This document shows, in pieces, positions 1-9,318 of a stretch of DNA of 64,000 nt; within the stretch, counting starts at the first letter, position 1, and the number at the start of each line of letters is the position of its first letter. The translations under genes and the position numbers were made by a program. The notes below the pieces were generated by a model. The model saw nothing but the letters and a program-made list of their open reading frames with translations, was not told the origin of the DNA and ran no database searches. Where the stretch lies: the NCBI GenBank assembly GCA_964617875.1, contig CAZUAI010000001.1:62001-126000 (forward strand). The letters are read 5' to 3'. Source of the DNA: CAZMVY01 sp964617875. GTDB taxonomy: Bacteria; Planctomycetota; Phycisphaerae; UBA1845; PWPN01.

Positions 1-530
1 TCGGCCTGCGAGTCGCCGACCATCCACACATGGACCGGCGGGACGTTCATCTTCGACGCAATCCCCAGTGCGGTGCGAGGATCGGGCTTGCGGAACTCGT
101 CGCCGCGGAAGCCCTCGATCGCGATGAACCGCCAACGGCCGCAGAGGGCGCGGACCATCCGCTGCGTGGCCTCGTCCGGCTTGTTCGACAGCACGGCCAG
201 CGGGATGCCGCGGGCCGTCAGCGCATCGAGCACCTCGGGGATGCCGTCGTAGAGCGTCGTGTGGTCGAGGTCGTGCAGGCGGTACTGCTCGGCGATCAGC
301 GGAACGATCCGCTCGATCCGATCATGGTGCTCCGGCGGGACGGCCCGACGGCAGAGCGTCGGCAGGCCATCCCCGACGAACTGGCGGATGGCATCCATCG
401 GCTGCGCCGACAGGCCCTCCGACGCCAGGACCGCGTTCACGCAATCATGGATGTCGCGGAGCGTATCCGCGAGCGTGCCGTCGAGGTCGAAGATGATGCC
501 GCGGCAAATCACCGAAGAGGGGCACCTCAC
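1..530 (-). CDS. HAD-superfamily hydrolase, phosphoglycolate phosphatase-like (3' end outside window)
   Basis: The N-terminal ~176 residues of a haloacid dehalogenase-fold phosphatase are present; the gene runs off the left edge. Near the N-terminus FDLDGTLADT gives the nucleophile and acid/base aspartates (DxDGT). A cap-domain helical stretch follows, then a motif II region (LSNKPDEAT), and near the edge a lysine in RKPDP and a GDSQAD metal-binding motif. The order and spacing fit the Gph/PGP subgroup, which dephosphorylates 2-phosphoglycolate or related small phosphates in the cytoplasm. The exact substrate cannot be read from sequence. I chose the GTG at 530: it overlaps the sulfatase stop as GTGA and has GAAGG 8 nt upstream, suggesting translational coupling. 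A GTG at 512 in the same frame is the alternative. Confidence 0.85.
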   Translation of the reverse strand, partial: MRCPSSVICRGIIFDLDGTLADTLRDIHDCVNAVLASEGLSAQPMDAIRQFVGDGLPTLCRRAVPPEHHDRIERIVPLIAEQYRLHDLDHTTLYDGIPEVLDALTARGIPLAVLSNKPDEATQRMVRALCGRWRFIAIEGFRGDEFRKPDPRTALGIASKMNVPPVHVWMVGDSQA

Positions 531-1978
531 GACGCAGGCCTTCGTCGGCGCGGCTTGTCGGGCTTCGCGTCCGGCTCGCGGTTGGGGCCGGGCATCTTGG
601 CACCGATCTTCCGGCGCCACTCGTGCAGGCCGGCGGTCAACTCACGCGCCTTGTCCGGCAGACGCGTCGCGAGGTTGTTCTTCTCGCCGATGTCGTCCCG
701 GAGGTTGTACAACTCGGTCCGCCCGTCCTCGAAGAACTCGATGAGCTTCCAGTCACCTTGACGGATCGCACCGGCCGGCGTCGTCCGCCAGTGGCCCCGG
801 GCCGCACCGAGGTAGCCGGGGAAATGCCAGTAGACCGCATCGCGGTCGAGCGTGCCCTTGCCGCCGCTCGTCAGCAGGGACAGGCAGCTGCGCCCGTCGA
901 GCGTGTAGCCCGCCGGCGGCCTGGCGCCGGCCAGATCGAGGAGCGTCGGATAAAGATCGACGCTGTTGATCGGCACATCGCAGACGCCGGCCGGGACACG
1001 GCCGGCGAAGCGGAAGATGTACGGCACGCGGATGCCGCCTTCGTACAGCATGCCCTTGCCGCCGCGAAGCGGCGCGTTGTCGGTGACATCGCCCGCCTCC
1101 TTGATGCCCTCACGAACGTAGCCGCCGACGCCGCCGTTGTCGCTCGAGAAGATCACGAGCGTGTTGTCCGCGAGATTCAGCTTGTCGAGCAGCGCGACGA
1201 TGCGGCCGACGCTTTCATCGACGCTGGCGATCATGGCCGCGTAGACGGGGTTGCGATGCCCGCCGGCCGGCGGCTTGGGCTTGAACCGCTCGATCAGATC
1301 CGGCTTGGCGTCGTGCGGCGCATGAACCGCGAAATGCGGCAGGTAGAGGAAGAACGGCACCTGCTTGTGCCGCTCGATGAAGTCGCACGCCCTGTCGGTG
1401 AGGAAGTCGGCCAGGTACTGGCCCTTGGGATAATCGACCGCGGGGTTCGTCTTGAAGTCGAAGTGCGCGCCGTCGGAGACGATCGCCTCGTCAAACCCGC
1501 GCCGGCCCGGGTGGTACGGGCCCTCGTTGCCGAGGTGCCACTTGCCGAACATGGCCGTTGCGTAGCCGGCGTCCTTGAGGGCCCTGGCGATGATGGTCTT
1601 CTCGAGCGGCAGGCTTGTCACGTTATCCACGGGCCGCAGCGGCCGACTTCGCCAGTCGAACCGCTCGATGCTGCCGACGGTGTAGATGCCGGTCCGCGGG
1701 CCGTACTGGCCGCTCATGAGCGCGGCTCGCGTCGGCGCGCAGTTCGGGCCGCAAGTATACCCGGACGTGAAGCGCACTCCGCCGGCGGCGAGGCGGTCGA
1801 TGTTCGGCGTCTCGTAGTACCTGCTGCCGTAGCAGGCGAGATCCGTGTAGCCGAGGTCGTCGGCGAGGATGAAGATGATGTTGGGCTTGCGGCCGGCCGC
1901 CTCCGCCGCTCCGCACGGAGAAAGTCTCGTACCGGCCGCCAGCGCGGCCACCACCGCAAACAGACAATAGCGCGTCAT
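527..1978 (-). CDS. Type I sulfatase (arylsulfatase family), exported
   Basis: A 483-residue formylglycine-dependent sulfatase that hydrolyses sulfate esters, typically on polysaccharides. Residues 1-25 form a signal peptide. PNIIFILADDLGYTDLACYG (33-52) carries the metal-binding Asp pair. The C-x-P-T-R motif at 80-84 (CAPTR) holds the cysteine that an external maturase would oxidise to formylglycine, followed by the GQYGPRTG sulfatase signature. FGKWHLG near 145 and SSDNGG near 280 are further conserved blocks. The C-terminus is basic and proline-rich. It lies 4 nt after the UDPGP gene and overlaps the HAD gene by 4 nt, so the three are probably cotranscribed. The sulfated substrate is unknown; no glycosidase is adjacent and no maturase is in the window. 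Confidence 0.95.
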   Translation of the reverse strand: MTRYCLFAVVAALAAGTRLSPCGAAEAAGRKPNIIFILADDLGYTDLACYGSRYYETPNIDRLAAGGVRFTSGYTCGPNCAPTRAALMSGQYGPRTGIYTVGSIERFDWRSRPLRPVDNVTSLPLEKTIIARALKDAGYATAMFGKWHLGNEGPYHPGRRGFDEAIVSDGAHFDFKTNPAVDYPKGQYLADFLTDRACDFIERHKQVPFFLYLPHFAVHAPHDAKPDLIERFKPKPPAGGHRNPVYAAMIASVDESVGRIVALLDKLNLADNTLVIFSSDNGGVGGYVREGIKEAGDVTDNAPLRGGKGMLYEGGIRVPYIFRFAGRVPAGVCDVPINSVDLYPTLLDLAGARPPAGYTLDGRSCLSLLTSGGKGTLDRDAVYWHFPGYLGAARGHWRTTPAGAIRQGDWKLIEFFEDGRTELYNLRDDIGEKNNLATRLPDKARELTAGLHEWRRKIGAKMPGPNREPDAKPDKPRRRRPAS

Positions 1979-1982
1979 AGGG

Positions 1983-3410
1983 TCACTCGAGGTATACCGA
2001 CTGCCCGCGTTCGATCTTCGGCGGCGTCGTCAGCGTTTCGCGAAGATGGTCCGCGTCGAGGGCGAGCAGGGGGCTGATTTCAATCGTTGCGTCCGGCTCG
2101 CCGTCACGGCGGCGCGGCACGTCGTAGCCGCAGCGGGTCAGCCACGCGGCCGCCCGGCGGATCATGTCCCGCCGCGATGTCTCCGCACTGTCCACGCCCG
2201 TGGCGTTCTTCACGGGGCTGAACTCCTCGGCCCGCTCGGTCTGCAACACGATCGCCTTCTCGGCCAGAGGGATCGCGTCAAAAATGAATGTTTCCAGCTT
2301 GACCGCATTCGGCGTGGCCGGTGTGATTCGTTCGCCACGCTCGTTGACGTAGGCGACCTTCTTCTCCGCCCGATGCCATGGCAGGGCGAAGCGATCGGGA
2401 TCCTTGGTCAGACGTTCGACGAAGCTGCGGCTGAGCATGTGGATCGCGATGCTGCCCGCATCGAATTGCCGCGCGTTCCCGGCGACGCGGGCGACGGCCA
2501 GTTCCCGCGGGAGGTCGGAGTACTCGATGACCATGAGCTTGCCGTCGGCCAGCACGAAGTTGCCGACCCGCTCGAAATCGTCCACCTTCGGGATCATCTT
2601 GCTGGAGAGTTCGGAACCGGTGAGTTCGTGCAGGCCGATGAAAAGCGGGTCGAGCACCTTGGCGAGCGGATTGTCCACCTGGAAATAACTGATGTACTGG
2701 ATGCCCCGGTCGGCCATGTCCTTCAGGGCGCCGGACCTGGCCAGGGCGAGCAGGACGCCGCCGTGTCCGTCGGGCGAGAGGGCCACCCGGTGCCGGTCCT
2801 CAAGAAGGATCTTCCCGTCCTGGGAGAGCGCGGGCATCTGCCCCTGCGTGAAGAAGACGATGTCCTCCGCCGGCAGGCCGAACCACTGGTTTTCCGCGAA
2901 GAACGCCTTGGTTTCGGCGTCGTTCATCGGGCTGGTCATGATGTACCAGCGGGTCTGCGAGCCGTAGCGATTGCGCGCGCCCCGCACAAACTCGGCAAAG
3001 AGCTGAAACAGCGGCTTGTTCTTTACGGGTGAGATGCGGTACTTGCCCTTTGGCCCGTTGAAGCCGAGACGCGTGCCCTGCCCGCCGGCGACGGTGAGCG
3101 CGGCGACCTTGTTATTGCGGATGAGCGAGACGCCGCGCTTGACCGCGTCGGCGTACTGGCCCACCTGGTCGATGTCGGGCCGGGCGGGGAAGTAGGGCGC
3201 CGGTTCGAGCGAGACGGCGACGGAGATCGGCGGCTTGTGCCGCACGTGGGTCTCGACCAGCCCGGCGACCTCGGCGAAGGGGACCCGCTCGAGGTCCTGC
3301 ACGAGGGCCTCCCGCTGCTCGTCGTTGAGATCGGGCCAGAACTGCATCAGGTGCTCCTGCCCGAAGTTGCGGAGCCGCTTTCGCCAGTATTGCTCGTCGA
3401 TCTTTTTCAT
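1983..3410 (-). CDS. UDPGP-family nucleotidyltransferase (UDP-sugar pyrophosphorylase)
   Basis: About 475 residues of the UTP:sugar-1-phosphate uridylyltransferase family, which makes UDP-GlcNAc, UDP-GalNAc or UDP-glucose in the cytoplasm. The nucleotide-binding loop LTVAGGQGTRLGFNGPKGKY lies at about 105-124. YISYFQVDNPLAKVLDP (about 240-255) is the uridine/metal region and KAIVLQTERAEEFSPVKNA (about 390-408) contains the typical E-x-E/R-x-x-EFSPVKN block seen in eukaryotic-type UDP-GlcNAc pyrophosphorylases (UAP1 group). I therefore favour UDP-N-acetylhexosamine over UDP-glucose, with moderate certainty. The ATG at 3410 is taken; a GTG four codons upstream (3422) is possible and neither has a clear Shine-Dalgarno. 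It is the first gene of the sulfatase/HAD cluster. Confidence 0.9.
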   Translation of the reverse strand: MKKIDEQYWRKRLRNFGQEHLMQFWPDLNDEQREALVQDLERVPFAEVAGLVETHVRHKPPISVAVSLEPAPYFPARPDIDQVGQYADAVKRGVSLIRNNKVAALTVAGGQGTRLGFNGPKGKYRISPVKNKPLFQLFAEFVRGARNRYGSQTRWYIMTSPMNDAETKAFFAENQWFGLPAEDIVFFTQGQMPALSQDGKILLEDRHRVALSPDGHGGVLLALARSGALKDMADRGIQYISYFQVDNPLAKVLDPLFIGLHELTGSELSSKMIPKVDDFERVGNFVLADGKLMVIEYSDLPRELAVARVAGNARQFDAGSIAIHMLSRSFVERLTKDPDRFALPWHRAEKKVAYVNERGERITPATPNAVKLETFIFDAIPLAEKAIVLQTERAEEFSPVKNATGVDSAETSRRDMIRRAAAWLTRCGYDVPRRRDGEPDATIEISPLLALDADHLRETLTTPPKIERGQSVYLE

Positions 3411-3546
3411 AAGGCGGTTCACTGCTCGATTGGGAGGACGTCGGCACGTTTCACGTTCTATCGTTCGCCATCCGATAGATATACGGACACCGCCGTATTG
3501 TCAACCGGGGCCTCGCCGACCGCGAGTCCTCGCTGGGGTCATCCGG

Positions 3547-4560
3547 GTGCGCAGTAAGAGCTTGTCCCGTCGGCAGTTCCTGCACAACGCCGGCCGTCTG
3601 GCCGCCGGCGCGGGCACCGTGCGTGCCCTGGAAGCCGCCTCCGCTTTCACCCGGGACGCCGGTGTTGCCGCTGAGCCGGAGTCGCCGACGACGGCCCCCG
3701 CGTCCGCCCCGGCGGCCTCGACCGTGATCCAGGTCCGGTCCGACGAAGTCACCCGCGACCGGTCGATCCGCGCGGATATGGTCAGCGAGATGCTCTCGCG
3801 CATGCTCTGTCGGCTGACCGGCCGACCGCGGATCGAGGACGCCTGGCGTGCGATCCTCCGCCCGGATGATGTGATCGGGGTCAAGTTCAACCACACCGCC
3901 TCGCGGGAGTTGGGCATCACGCCGCTCTTCGCCCGCCTGCTTGTGCGGAGCCTCGTCAATGCGGGCTGGAAGCGCCAGAACATCGTGCTGATCGAGATTC
4001 CCGACTCGCTGCGGGAACAGCTCGGGACGGCGGCCCCGGCCGTCGGCTGGTCGGCCCGCGAGACCGACTTCGGCAGTGGAAAGGACCGTTTCGCCGCCGT
4101 CCTCGATCAGATCACGGCGCTCGTCAACGTCCCCTTCCTCAAGACGCACAACATCGCCGGGATGACCGGCTGCCTGAAGAACCTCTCGCACGCCCTCGTC
4201 CGCAGCCCGGCGAGGTACCACGCGAACCGCTGTTCGCCGTTCATCGGCGACATCGTCGCCGCCGAGCCGATCCGCTCGAAGCTCCGGCTGCACCTCGTCA
4301 ATGCGCTGTACGCGGTCTTCGACAAAGGGCCGACGGCCTCGGCGGACACAATCTGGCCCGCGGGCACGCTGATCGCGTCGTTCGATCCCGTGGCGGCGGA
4401 CGCGGTCGGCCTCGAGATGCTGAACCTGCAGCGGACCACGCACGGCCTGCCGCCGCTGGACGATGCGGATCGGCCCATCCCGTACCTCTACGAGGCACAG
4501 CGCCGCGGCCTCGGCACGATGTCCTGGGACCGCATCCGGCATGTCAAGATCCGGCTGTGA
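3547..4560 (+). CDS. DUF362-domain protein with Tat-type signal
   Basis: About 337 residues. The N-terminus SLSRRQFLHNAGRLAAGAG is a twin-arginine signal, so the protein is probably exported folded. After an Ala/Pro/Thr-rich linker (about 40-60) comes a DUF362 region: GVKFNH near 115, NVPFLKTHNIAGMTGCLKNL near 200 and VAADAVGLEMLNL near 280 are typical blocks. Family function is not established; relatives are often fused to ferredoxin domains, but no Cys-rich Fe-S motif is present here. I took the GTG at 3547, directly upstream of the RR motif with GGGG about 8 nt upstream; the longer open frame to 3235 overlaps the divergent UDPGP gene and reads as non-coding. Its stop is 3 nt from the convergent next gene. 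Confidence 0.8.
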   Translation: MRSKSLSRRQFLHNAGRLAAGAGTVRALEAASAFTRDAGVAAEPESPTTAPASAPAASTVIQVRSDEVTRDRSIRADMVSEMLSRMLCRLTGRPRIEDAWRAILRPDDVIGVKFNHTASRELGITPLFARLLVRSLVNAGWKRQNIVLIEIPDSLREQLGTAAPAVGWSARETDFGSGKDRFAAVLDQITALVNVPFLKTHNIAGMTGCLKNLSHALVRSPARYHANRCSPFIGDIVAAEPIRSKLRLHLVNALYAVFDKGPTASADTIWPAGTLIASFDPVAADAVGLEMLNLQRTTHGLPPLDDADRPIPYLYEAQRRGLGTMSWDRIRHVKIRL

Positions 4561-4563
4561 GCG

Positions 4564-5439
4564 TCAGCGAAAGACGGCGACGCAGCACCAGCTCGCGGCG
4601 ATCCCGATCGCGATCGAAACGACGCCGATCACGGGGATCGTCACAATGGCAACCACCTGGCCCGGCGCAGGCCGCGTTCGTTCTCGCACGCACACTGCCA
4701 GACATGCCCACCACCAGACGAAGGCAATGAGTGCGGCAGGCGCAAGCATGGCCCAGATGATGGGAACGGCCGAGCTACCGAACCAATCCGCCAGGACTGC
4801 GAGATTCGCGAGGAGGCCGCAGCCGCACGAGGTCACGATCAGGAAGCTGCTGTGCATCGCCACCACGCCCCACCACGATGCCGACGCATTCGTGTCTGCC
4901 TGCGGCCGCACCACGATTCTTGGCCCGGTCAGGCACTTCAGCACAAGGACCACCATTGCCTCGCACGCCAGCGATCCCACCATGACATCCCAGGCGCCGC
5001 CCACGTACATCATCAGGCCGCCTCGTATGTCCTCTTCGCCCAACAACGGCGCAACGAGTGTCGCGATCATGATGCCGCCGCTCCAGAACAGCAGAACGGC
5101 AATCGCGCGGGCCATGAGCCAGAACCGTAGGACCGACTGTCTGTCATGCGTCCATGGGAACCGACGGGCGAACTCGCGCGGGTGGAACCACATCGCCCGG
5201 CAGATCGAGAAGAACGCGGCCAGGACGAGCGGGGTGTTCGGGTCGTCCCAGCCCGGGATCGGCTTGGGGCTGCCGTCCAGCAGTTGCCGCAACGCGTCGG
5301 GGTCGAACGCGGCTCCGCACTCCGGGCAGCGGTTCGCGGTCAGGCCCGTCAGGTTGTATCCGCACGCGAGGCACCGCAGGCCGGAGTCGGCCGTCGCCTC
5401 GGGAGGCAGGTGCGGGGTTGCGTTCGTTTCGTCGTCCAT
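4564..5439 (-). CDS. Multi-pass membrane protein with N-terminal zinc ribbon
   Basis: 291 residues, function unknown. An N-terminal zinc ribbon LRCLACGYNLTGLTANRCPECG (about 22-43, C-x2-C...C-x2-C) is followed by a soluble linker and about five or six hydrophobic segments (for example 95-125, 140-165, 185-205, 215-245, 265-288). This ribbon-plus-membrane layout recurs in planctomycete proteins of unknown role, and a second example lies at 28598 in this window with the ribbon in the middle. It is convergent with the DUF362 gene and lies downstream of the RDD gene on the same strand, across 143 nt that hold a dispersed repeat. Membrane location is well supported; any catalytic role is not. Confidence 0.75.
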   Translation of the reverse strand: MDDETNATPHLPPEATADSGLRCLACGYNLTGLTANRCPECGAAFDPDALRQLLDGSPKPIPGWDDPNTPLVLAAFFSICRAMWFHPREFARRFPWTHDRQSVLRFWLMARAIAVLLFWSGGIMIATLVAPLLGEEDIRGGLMMYVGGAWDVMVGSLACEAMVVLVLKCLTGPRIVVRPQADTNASASWWGVVAMHSSFLIVTSCGCGLLANLAVLADWFGSSAVPIIWAMLAPAALIAFVWWWACLAVCVRERTRPAPGQVVAIVTIPVIGVVSIAIGIAASWCCVAVFR

Positions 5440-5542
5440 GCGCCGAGCGGAAGAGTGCGCCGTTCTTCGCGGCCGCGTGCTCGCCGCCGCGGAGGCTTAC
5501 CCACGGGCTTTTCCTTCAAACGGGTGCCTCGCTGCGCCCAGA

Positions 5543-5580
5543 GAAGGCGGGCGAACCCGCGGCGCACCGAGGAACCGCCA
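5543..5580. repeat. Dispersed GC-rich repeat, family A, copy 1
   Basis: Read on the minus strand, this segment matches the copies at 38530-38572 and 41265-41307: all contain GGCGGTTCC, then a C/G spacer, then a CGGGTTCGCCCG-like palindromic tail (CGGGATCGCCCG in copy 2). It lies in the gap between the zinc-ribbon gene and the RDD gene and ends at the RDD stop codon. Confidence 0.6.
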
Positions 5581-5582
5581 CG

Positions 5583-7481
5583 CTACGTCGGGCCCCCGTC
5601 CGATTCGTCGTCTCCGTCCGCCGGCGCGACGATGCCGCGTTCCACGACGACCGTGCGGGCGAGGAGATCGCCCAGGCGTTGGCGATTGCGCGTGAAGAAC
5701 ACGATCAGCAGCAGCGGCCAGACCTGGAGGTACGGTTCCAGCTCGAGCAGGCGCATCATGTTCCGCACGACGGTCTGCCGCAGCGTCGCCGGCTCCCCCT
5801 GCTCGTTCAGCACGCGGCATCCCAGAAGCCACTTGCCGGGCGTAAGCCCCCAGGCGTATTCGAACGCCCCGCAGTACACCACGTACACGACACGGGCCAG
5901 TGCCCATCCGAGCAGCAGCGCATCGGGCGGCGGCGGCCACGCCGCCTCGCGCCAGAAACCCGTCCGGGGCAGCGAGGCCGAATACTCCACCGCCGGCCCG
6001 TACCACAGCCACGACGTCGCCACCAGCGCCGGGACGAGATCGATCACCGCCGCGGCCAGCCGCTTCCCGTACGACGCCAGCACCACGCCCTCGGGCAACG
6101 GCACCGCCGTCGCAAGACTGCTCTGCCGTTTCCAGAAGACCAGCGCAATGACCGTGATCACGATCGCCGGGCCCAGCCATCCGCGGGTCCACGGGTCGAT
6201 CAGCGGCCGGCGCGGCGGGTTGAACACGTCCGTCTTTGCCAGGGGCTTGCGCGCCGCGCCGCCCTCGGGCGCCCACGTACCCACATGGATCGTGTCATCC
6301 ACACCGACGACAGCCACGAACACGTCGCCGCCGAACGCGGCAACTGCCGTCTGTGCCGGTGCCGGTGCGTGCTCGCCCTGGCGCGGCGAGAAATCCAGCG
6401 GCGCGCCTGCCTCCCATTGATCGCCGAGCCACGTCCACACCCGCCACGAGGAATCCTGCGCCACTGCCGCCGGCGCGGTCGCGCTGCCGCGCAGGTTCGC
6501 CGCGAACGACACGCGCGGCTCGGCGTACAGGGCCGCGCCGCCCGTCAGCGGCGCCCCGAGTTCGATGGGCTCAACCGGCGCCCATGCCCGATCGGCAATC
6601 CGCCAGGAAACGCAGGAGAGCCCCCGCACATCCTCGCCCGGCTCCACATCCGCCCACAGGATGTACACGGCCTCCGGCGAAGCGCATAACCACAGCCGAT
6701 CCGGCCTGACGCGATCCGGGAGGGCCTCGATCGGAGCCACGTGCCGCCACCGCCCACCGTCGTAGACGAGCAGGTCGAGCGCCGCCCCGGAAGCATCCTC
6801 GCCAACCGGGTCGATCTCCGCAGGCCGGCTCACGTCGATGGCGGGCGCCGACTCGGTCGGCGGAGGCGGTTGCGCCCGCTTCCCGCGGTCGCCGTCCCGC
6901 GATGGGCCGGTATCGGGCGCCGTTCGCGACGCCGCACCCCCGACATCGCCCGCTGGCCTCGTCGCGGCTTCCGCCCGCCGGACACGGCGGATCACTTCCT
7001 TGCCGACGGCGTGCCGGACGATCGCGTAGAGCCCGCCGGGGCCGCCGCCGGTCATGCCCGCGACGGCCTCGGGGATCGCGCGATCCGGCAGGTCGATCTC
7101 GATCCGACGGCCTTCCTTCGAATAGCTGTGGTGCGTGCCGTCGTCGAAGAAGACGAAGAGCTGAGAGCCGGACACCGCACACCGCGCGATCCGGCCGAGT
7201 TGCGGGACCACGCGCGCCGCTTCCAGCTTCCCTCCGCCCCGGCTCTGACAGGCGAACGTATTGATCCACTCGCCGCCGGTGACGCGGCGGCCCTCGATCG
7301 TCTTGGCCCGCTGCGAGGTCCGGATGAGCCAGACCGAGCGCTCGCCGCCGGCGGCGGTGATGGTAGCCGACGCTGTGGCCGCGGCCGGCGCCTCGCCGGC
7401 CAGCGCCGCGGCAAGCAGCCACGCCGGCACGAGCGACGACCGCGTCACGGACAGGCTGCGTCTGGCGCCGCCGGCCGTCAC
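5583..7481 (-). CDS. Exported sensor-like protein with C-terminal RDD membrane domain
   Basis: About 632 residues. A signal-peptide-like N-terminus (hydrophobic about 20-40) is followed by ~380 residues of extracytoplasmic sequence with beta-rich character (WTWLGDQW, FVAVVGVDDT, repeated W-x-V blocks). A transmembrane helix follows near 440-460 (WLGPAIVITVIALVFW), then an RDD domain: YGKRLAAAVIDLVPA, GLTPGKWLLGCRVL and RNRQRLGDLLARTVVV, with the Arg and two Asp that name the family. RDD domains are membrane modules of largely unknown function, some linked to ion exchange. I moved the start to the GTG at 7481, which overlaps the upstream stop as GTGA and has GGGAGGG 5 nt upstream. Expression is probably coupled to the lipoprotein gene before it. 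Confidence 0.75.
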   Translation of the reverse strand: MTAGGARRSLSVTRSSLVPAWLLAAALAGEAPAAATASATITAAGGERSVWLIRTSQRAKTIEGRRVTGGEWINTFACQSRGGGKLEAARVVPQLGRIARCAVSGSQLFVFFDDGTHHSYSKEGRRIEIDLPDRAIPEAVAGMTGGGPGGLYAIVRHAVGKEVIRRVRRAEAATRPAGDVGGAASRTAPDTGPSRDGDRGKRAQPPPPTESAPAIDVSRPAEIDPVGEDASGAALDLLVYDGGRWRHVAPIEALPDRVRPDRLWLCASPEAVYILWADVEPGEDVRGLSCVSWRIADRAWAPVEPIELGAPLTGGAALYAEPRVSFAANLRGSATAPAAVAQDSSWRVWTWLGDQWEAGAPLDFSPRQGEHAPAPAQTAVAAFGGDVFVAVVGVDDTIHVGTWAPEGGAARKPLAKTDVFNPPRRPLIDPWTRGWLGPAIVITVIALVFWKRQSSLATAVPLPEGVVLASYGKRLAAAVIDLVPALVATSWLWYGPAVEYSASLPRTGFWREAAWPPPPDALLLGWALARVVYVVYCGAFEYAWGLTPGKWLLGCRVLNEQGEPATLRQTVVRNMMRLLELEPYLQVWPLLLIVFFTRNRQRLGDLLARTVVVERGIVAPADGDDESDGGPT

Positions 7482-8629
7482 GTCGGCCCTCCCGGAGCCC
7501 CGCCTGCGGGTTCGCTCCATTCCGGTCCCACACGCACCTCACGATCGAACCGAATCCCGGCTTCGCGCGGGTTGTCCGGCCCGATGAGCGGCTCATCGCC
7601 GACGACGAACCCGCGCATCCGCAGCTCCAGCCAGCTCTCCGCCGACGGCCACTCGATCCGCAATCGGCGCGGCGCGAGTGCGTTCACGCCTCGCACGGCG
7701 GCGTGGTCCGTCAGGGCGGCGTGCATCTGAACGCGTCCGTCCGGCCGGCGGAAGATGATCTCCCGAACCAGGCACGGCGGCGCGCGGTCGATGTGATACT
7801 CCTTCTGGATATATCCCTGCCCCGCGTCGTCGTAGGCCAGGAAAATGAGCACGTTTCGCGTCGGCTCGGGCCGGTACACGGGGCCGTCCGGCCCGGTCGT
7901 GTCGGTCGGCAATTCGTTCAGCCCGAGGACCTCGAGCAGGTGGTCCGGCCGGATCGGCATTTCTTCGCGCGGTGGTGGCAACAGAATGGACACCCGGGTC
8001 GTCGCCGCCGGACACGACGCGGCAGGACCCGACTTCTGCGTGCACGGCGCCGCCGGCTCCGTGGCCGGCTGTGCCGTCTCCGCCGCGTCCCCCCCTTCGC
8101 GAGGACTGCCCCGTTGCGTCGTGGCTTCGTCGCTGTCTTCCCTCGCCGCTTCGCCGCCCGGATACTCACCCCACCAGAGCGTGTTCACGCGCGGCTTGAT
8201 CCAGAGCCAGTACTCGGCACGGTTCGAGCCCGCCTGCATGACGACGGTGTTGCCCATGCCTTCGCGGAGCAGCAGGACGAGGTCCCGCGGCTTGCGGAAC
8301 ACCAGCGTCCCCGCCAGCGAAAACGACTGGGCAGGATCGCCCGCGTGCTCGCGAAACCGCCCGCTGGCATCGACGGGCGAGCGGATCCCGCCGGGCGACG
8401 TCCCGAGCAGCGCGTTGTTCAGGTTCACGCACCGGACGGCCTCCTGCATGGTCACGAACGGGTACGCCGGAGGCCCCGGCGGCGGGCAGCCCGTGACCAG
8501 CGCGACGAGAGCCAGCCCGGCCGCGACACGGCAGAAGCGGTTCACCTGCGTGAAGCGCGAAGCGGCGACGGTGTGTGGCCCAGGGGGCAAGTTCTGGGAA
8601 AGCCGCTGGAAATCGCGATCGTTTTTCAT
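7478..8629 (-). CDS. Lipoprotein of unknown function
   Basis: About 383 residues. After a basic N-terminus comes a hydrophobic stretch ending in the lipobox LVTGC (about 45-49), then a Pro-rich linker, so this is probably a lipid-anchored exported protein. The following part (AGTLVFRKPRDLVLLLREG and YWLWIKPRVNTLWWGEY) resembles the curved beta-sheet of LolA/LolB-type or DUF4292-like lipoprotein carriers; that is a weak, by-eye resemblance. A low-complexity Ser/Thr/Pro/Ala insert lies in the middle. The ATG at 8629 is chosen because it directly precedes the signal sequence; upstream in-frame sequence is Arg-rich and unlike protein. It overlaps the RDD gene by 4 nt (GTGA). Confidence 0.7.
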   Translation of the reverse strand: MKNDRDFQRLSQNLPPGPHTVAASRFTQVNRFCRVAAGLALVALVTGCPPPGPPAYPFVTMQEAVRCVNLNNALLGTSPGGIRSPVDASGRFREHAGDPAQSFSLAGTLVFRKPRDLVLLLREGMGNTVVMQAGSNRAEYWLWIKPRVNTLWWGEYPGGEAAREDSDEATTQRGSPREGGDAAETAQPATEPAAPCTQKSGPAASCPAATTRVSILLPPPREEMPIRPDHLLEVLGLNELPTDTTGPDGPVYRPEPTRNVLIFLAYDDAGQGYIQKEYHIDRAPPCLVREIIFRRPDGRVQMHAALTDHAAVRGVNALAPRRLRIEWPSAESWLELRMRGFVVGDEPLIGPDNPREAGIRFDREVRVGPEWSEPAGGAPGGPT

Positions 8630-8738
8630 CGGAGCATTCCCGTCCAGGATGGCGTTCCTGGCCGCCGCACGCATTGGTTCCGTTTTTCGCTTTCCTGCTC
8701 TTTCGCGTTCGCGGCGTTGCGGCACGCAACGCCGGCGG

Positions 8739-9281
8739 TCACTCGCCCGAGTCGCCCGTGTCCTCGAGCTGCCGGGCAAGCCCCTCCGGCATCTCGCCCG
8801 CCAGGATCGCCCGCAACTGTGCGCTGATGGCTTCGATCTGCGCGTCACTGAGCTGCGGGTTCTCGACCAGGTGTACGCCGCCGCTCGGGTCCCGCACGAA
8901 GCGCATCTGCCAGTGCTCCCGGTCGCCGTCGCGCATCGTCTGCTCGTACTTCAGCAGACGCTTGCGCATGAGCAGCAGCGCGAGCACAAACCGGAAGCGG
9001 ATCTTCAATTCGTCCTTTTCGTCCGCCAGCCGCACGAACAGGTTGATCAGGACATCATCGTCCACCCACACGACCTTCTTCTTTTCGCGGACCGGCACGC
9101 GAGACCGCCAGAAGCAGAACGCTCCTTCGGGCGGTCCCGCCCACGACCCCAGCGAATAGTCCACGCGCTCCAGCGTTCCGTTGCGGTCGAACAGGACCGC
9201 GTAGAACTCCTCGCCCTCGGCGAGTTCGCGGCCGCTGACCGCGCACCTCCCGCTGGTTCGCCCGAACTCCCAGTCAGCCAT
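8739..9281 (-). CDS. Conserved hypothetical protein (Cys-containing N-terminus)
   Basis: About 180 residues, not recognised. The N-terminal half reads GRCAVSGRELAEGEEFYAVLF followed by an aromatic segment (GSWAGPPEGAFCFWRSRVP), which looks like a small beta-rich, possibly metal-binding or treble-clef module. The middle is basic (REKKKVVWVDDDVLINLFVRL) and the C-terminal half is helical and charged (LKIRFRFVLALLLMRKRLLKYE, then LSDAQIEAISAQLRAILAG). No signal peptide. The ATG at 9281 is preferred, with GAGGAG 11 nt upstream; a GTG four codons earlier is possible. It leads the run to the lipoprotein and RDD genes, so it may share their function, which is unknown. Confidence 0.65.
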   Translation of the reverse strand: MADWEFGRTSGRCAVSGRELAEGEEFYAVLFDRNGTLERVDYSLGSWAGPPEGAFCFWRSRVPVREKKKVVWVDDDVLINLFVRLADEKDELKIRFRFVLALLLMRKRLLKYEQTMRDGDREHWQMRFVRDPSGGVHLVENPQLSDAQIEAISAQLRAILAGEMPEGLARQLEDTGDSGE

Positions 9282-9318
9282 GCGTCCCTGCACTCCTCAA
9301 CGCTTCGTCCCGCTCGCA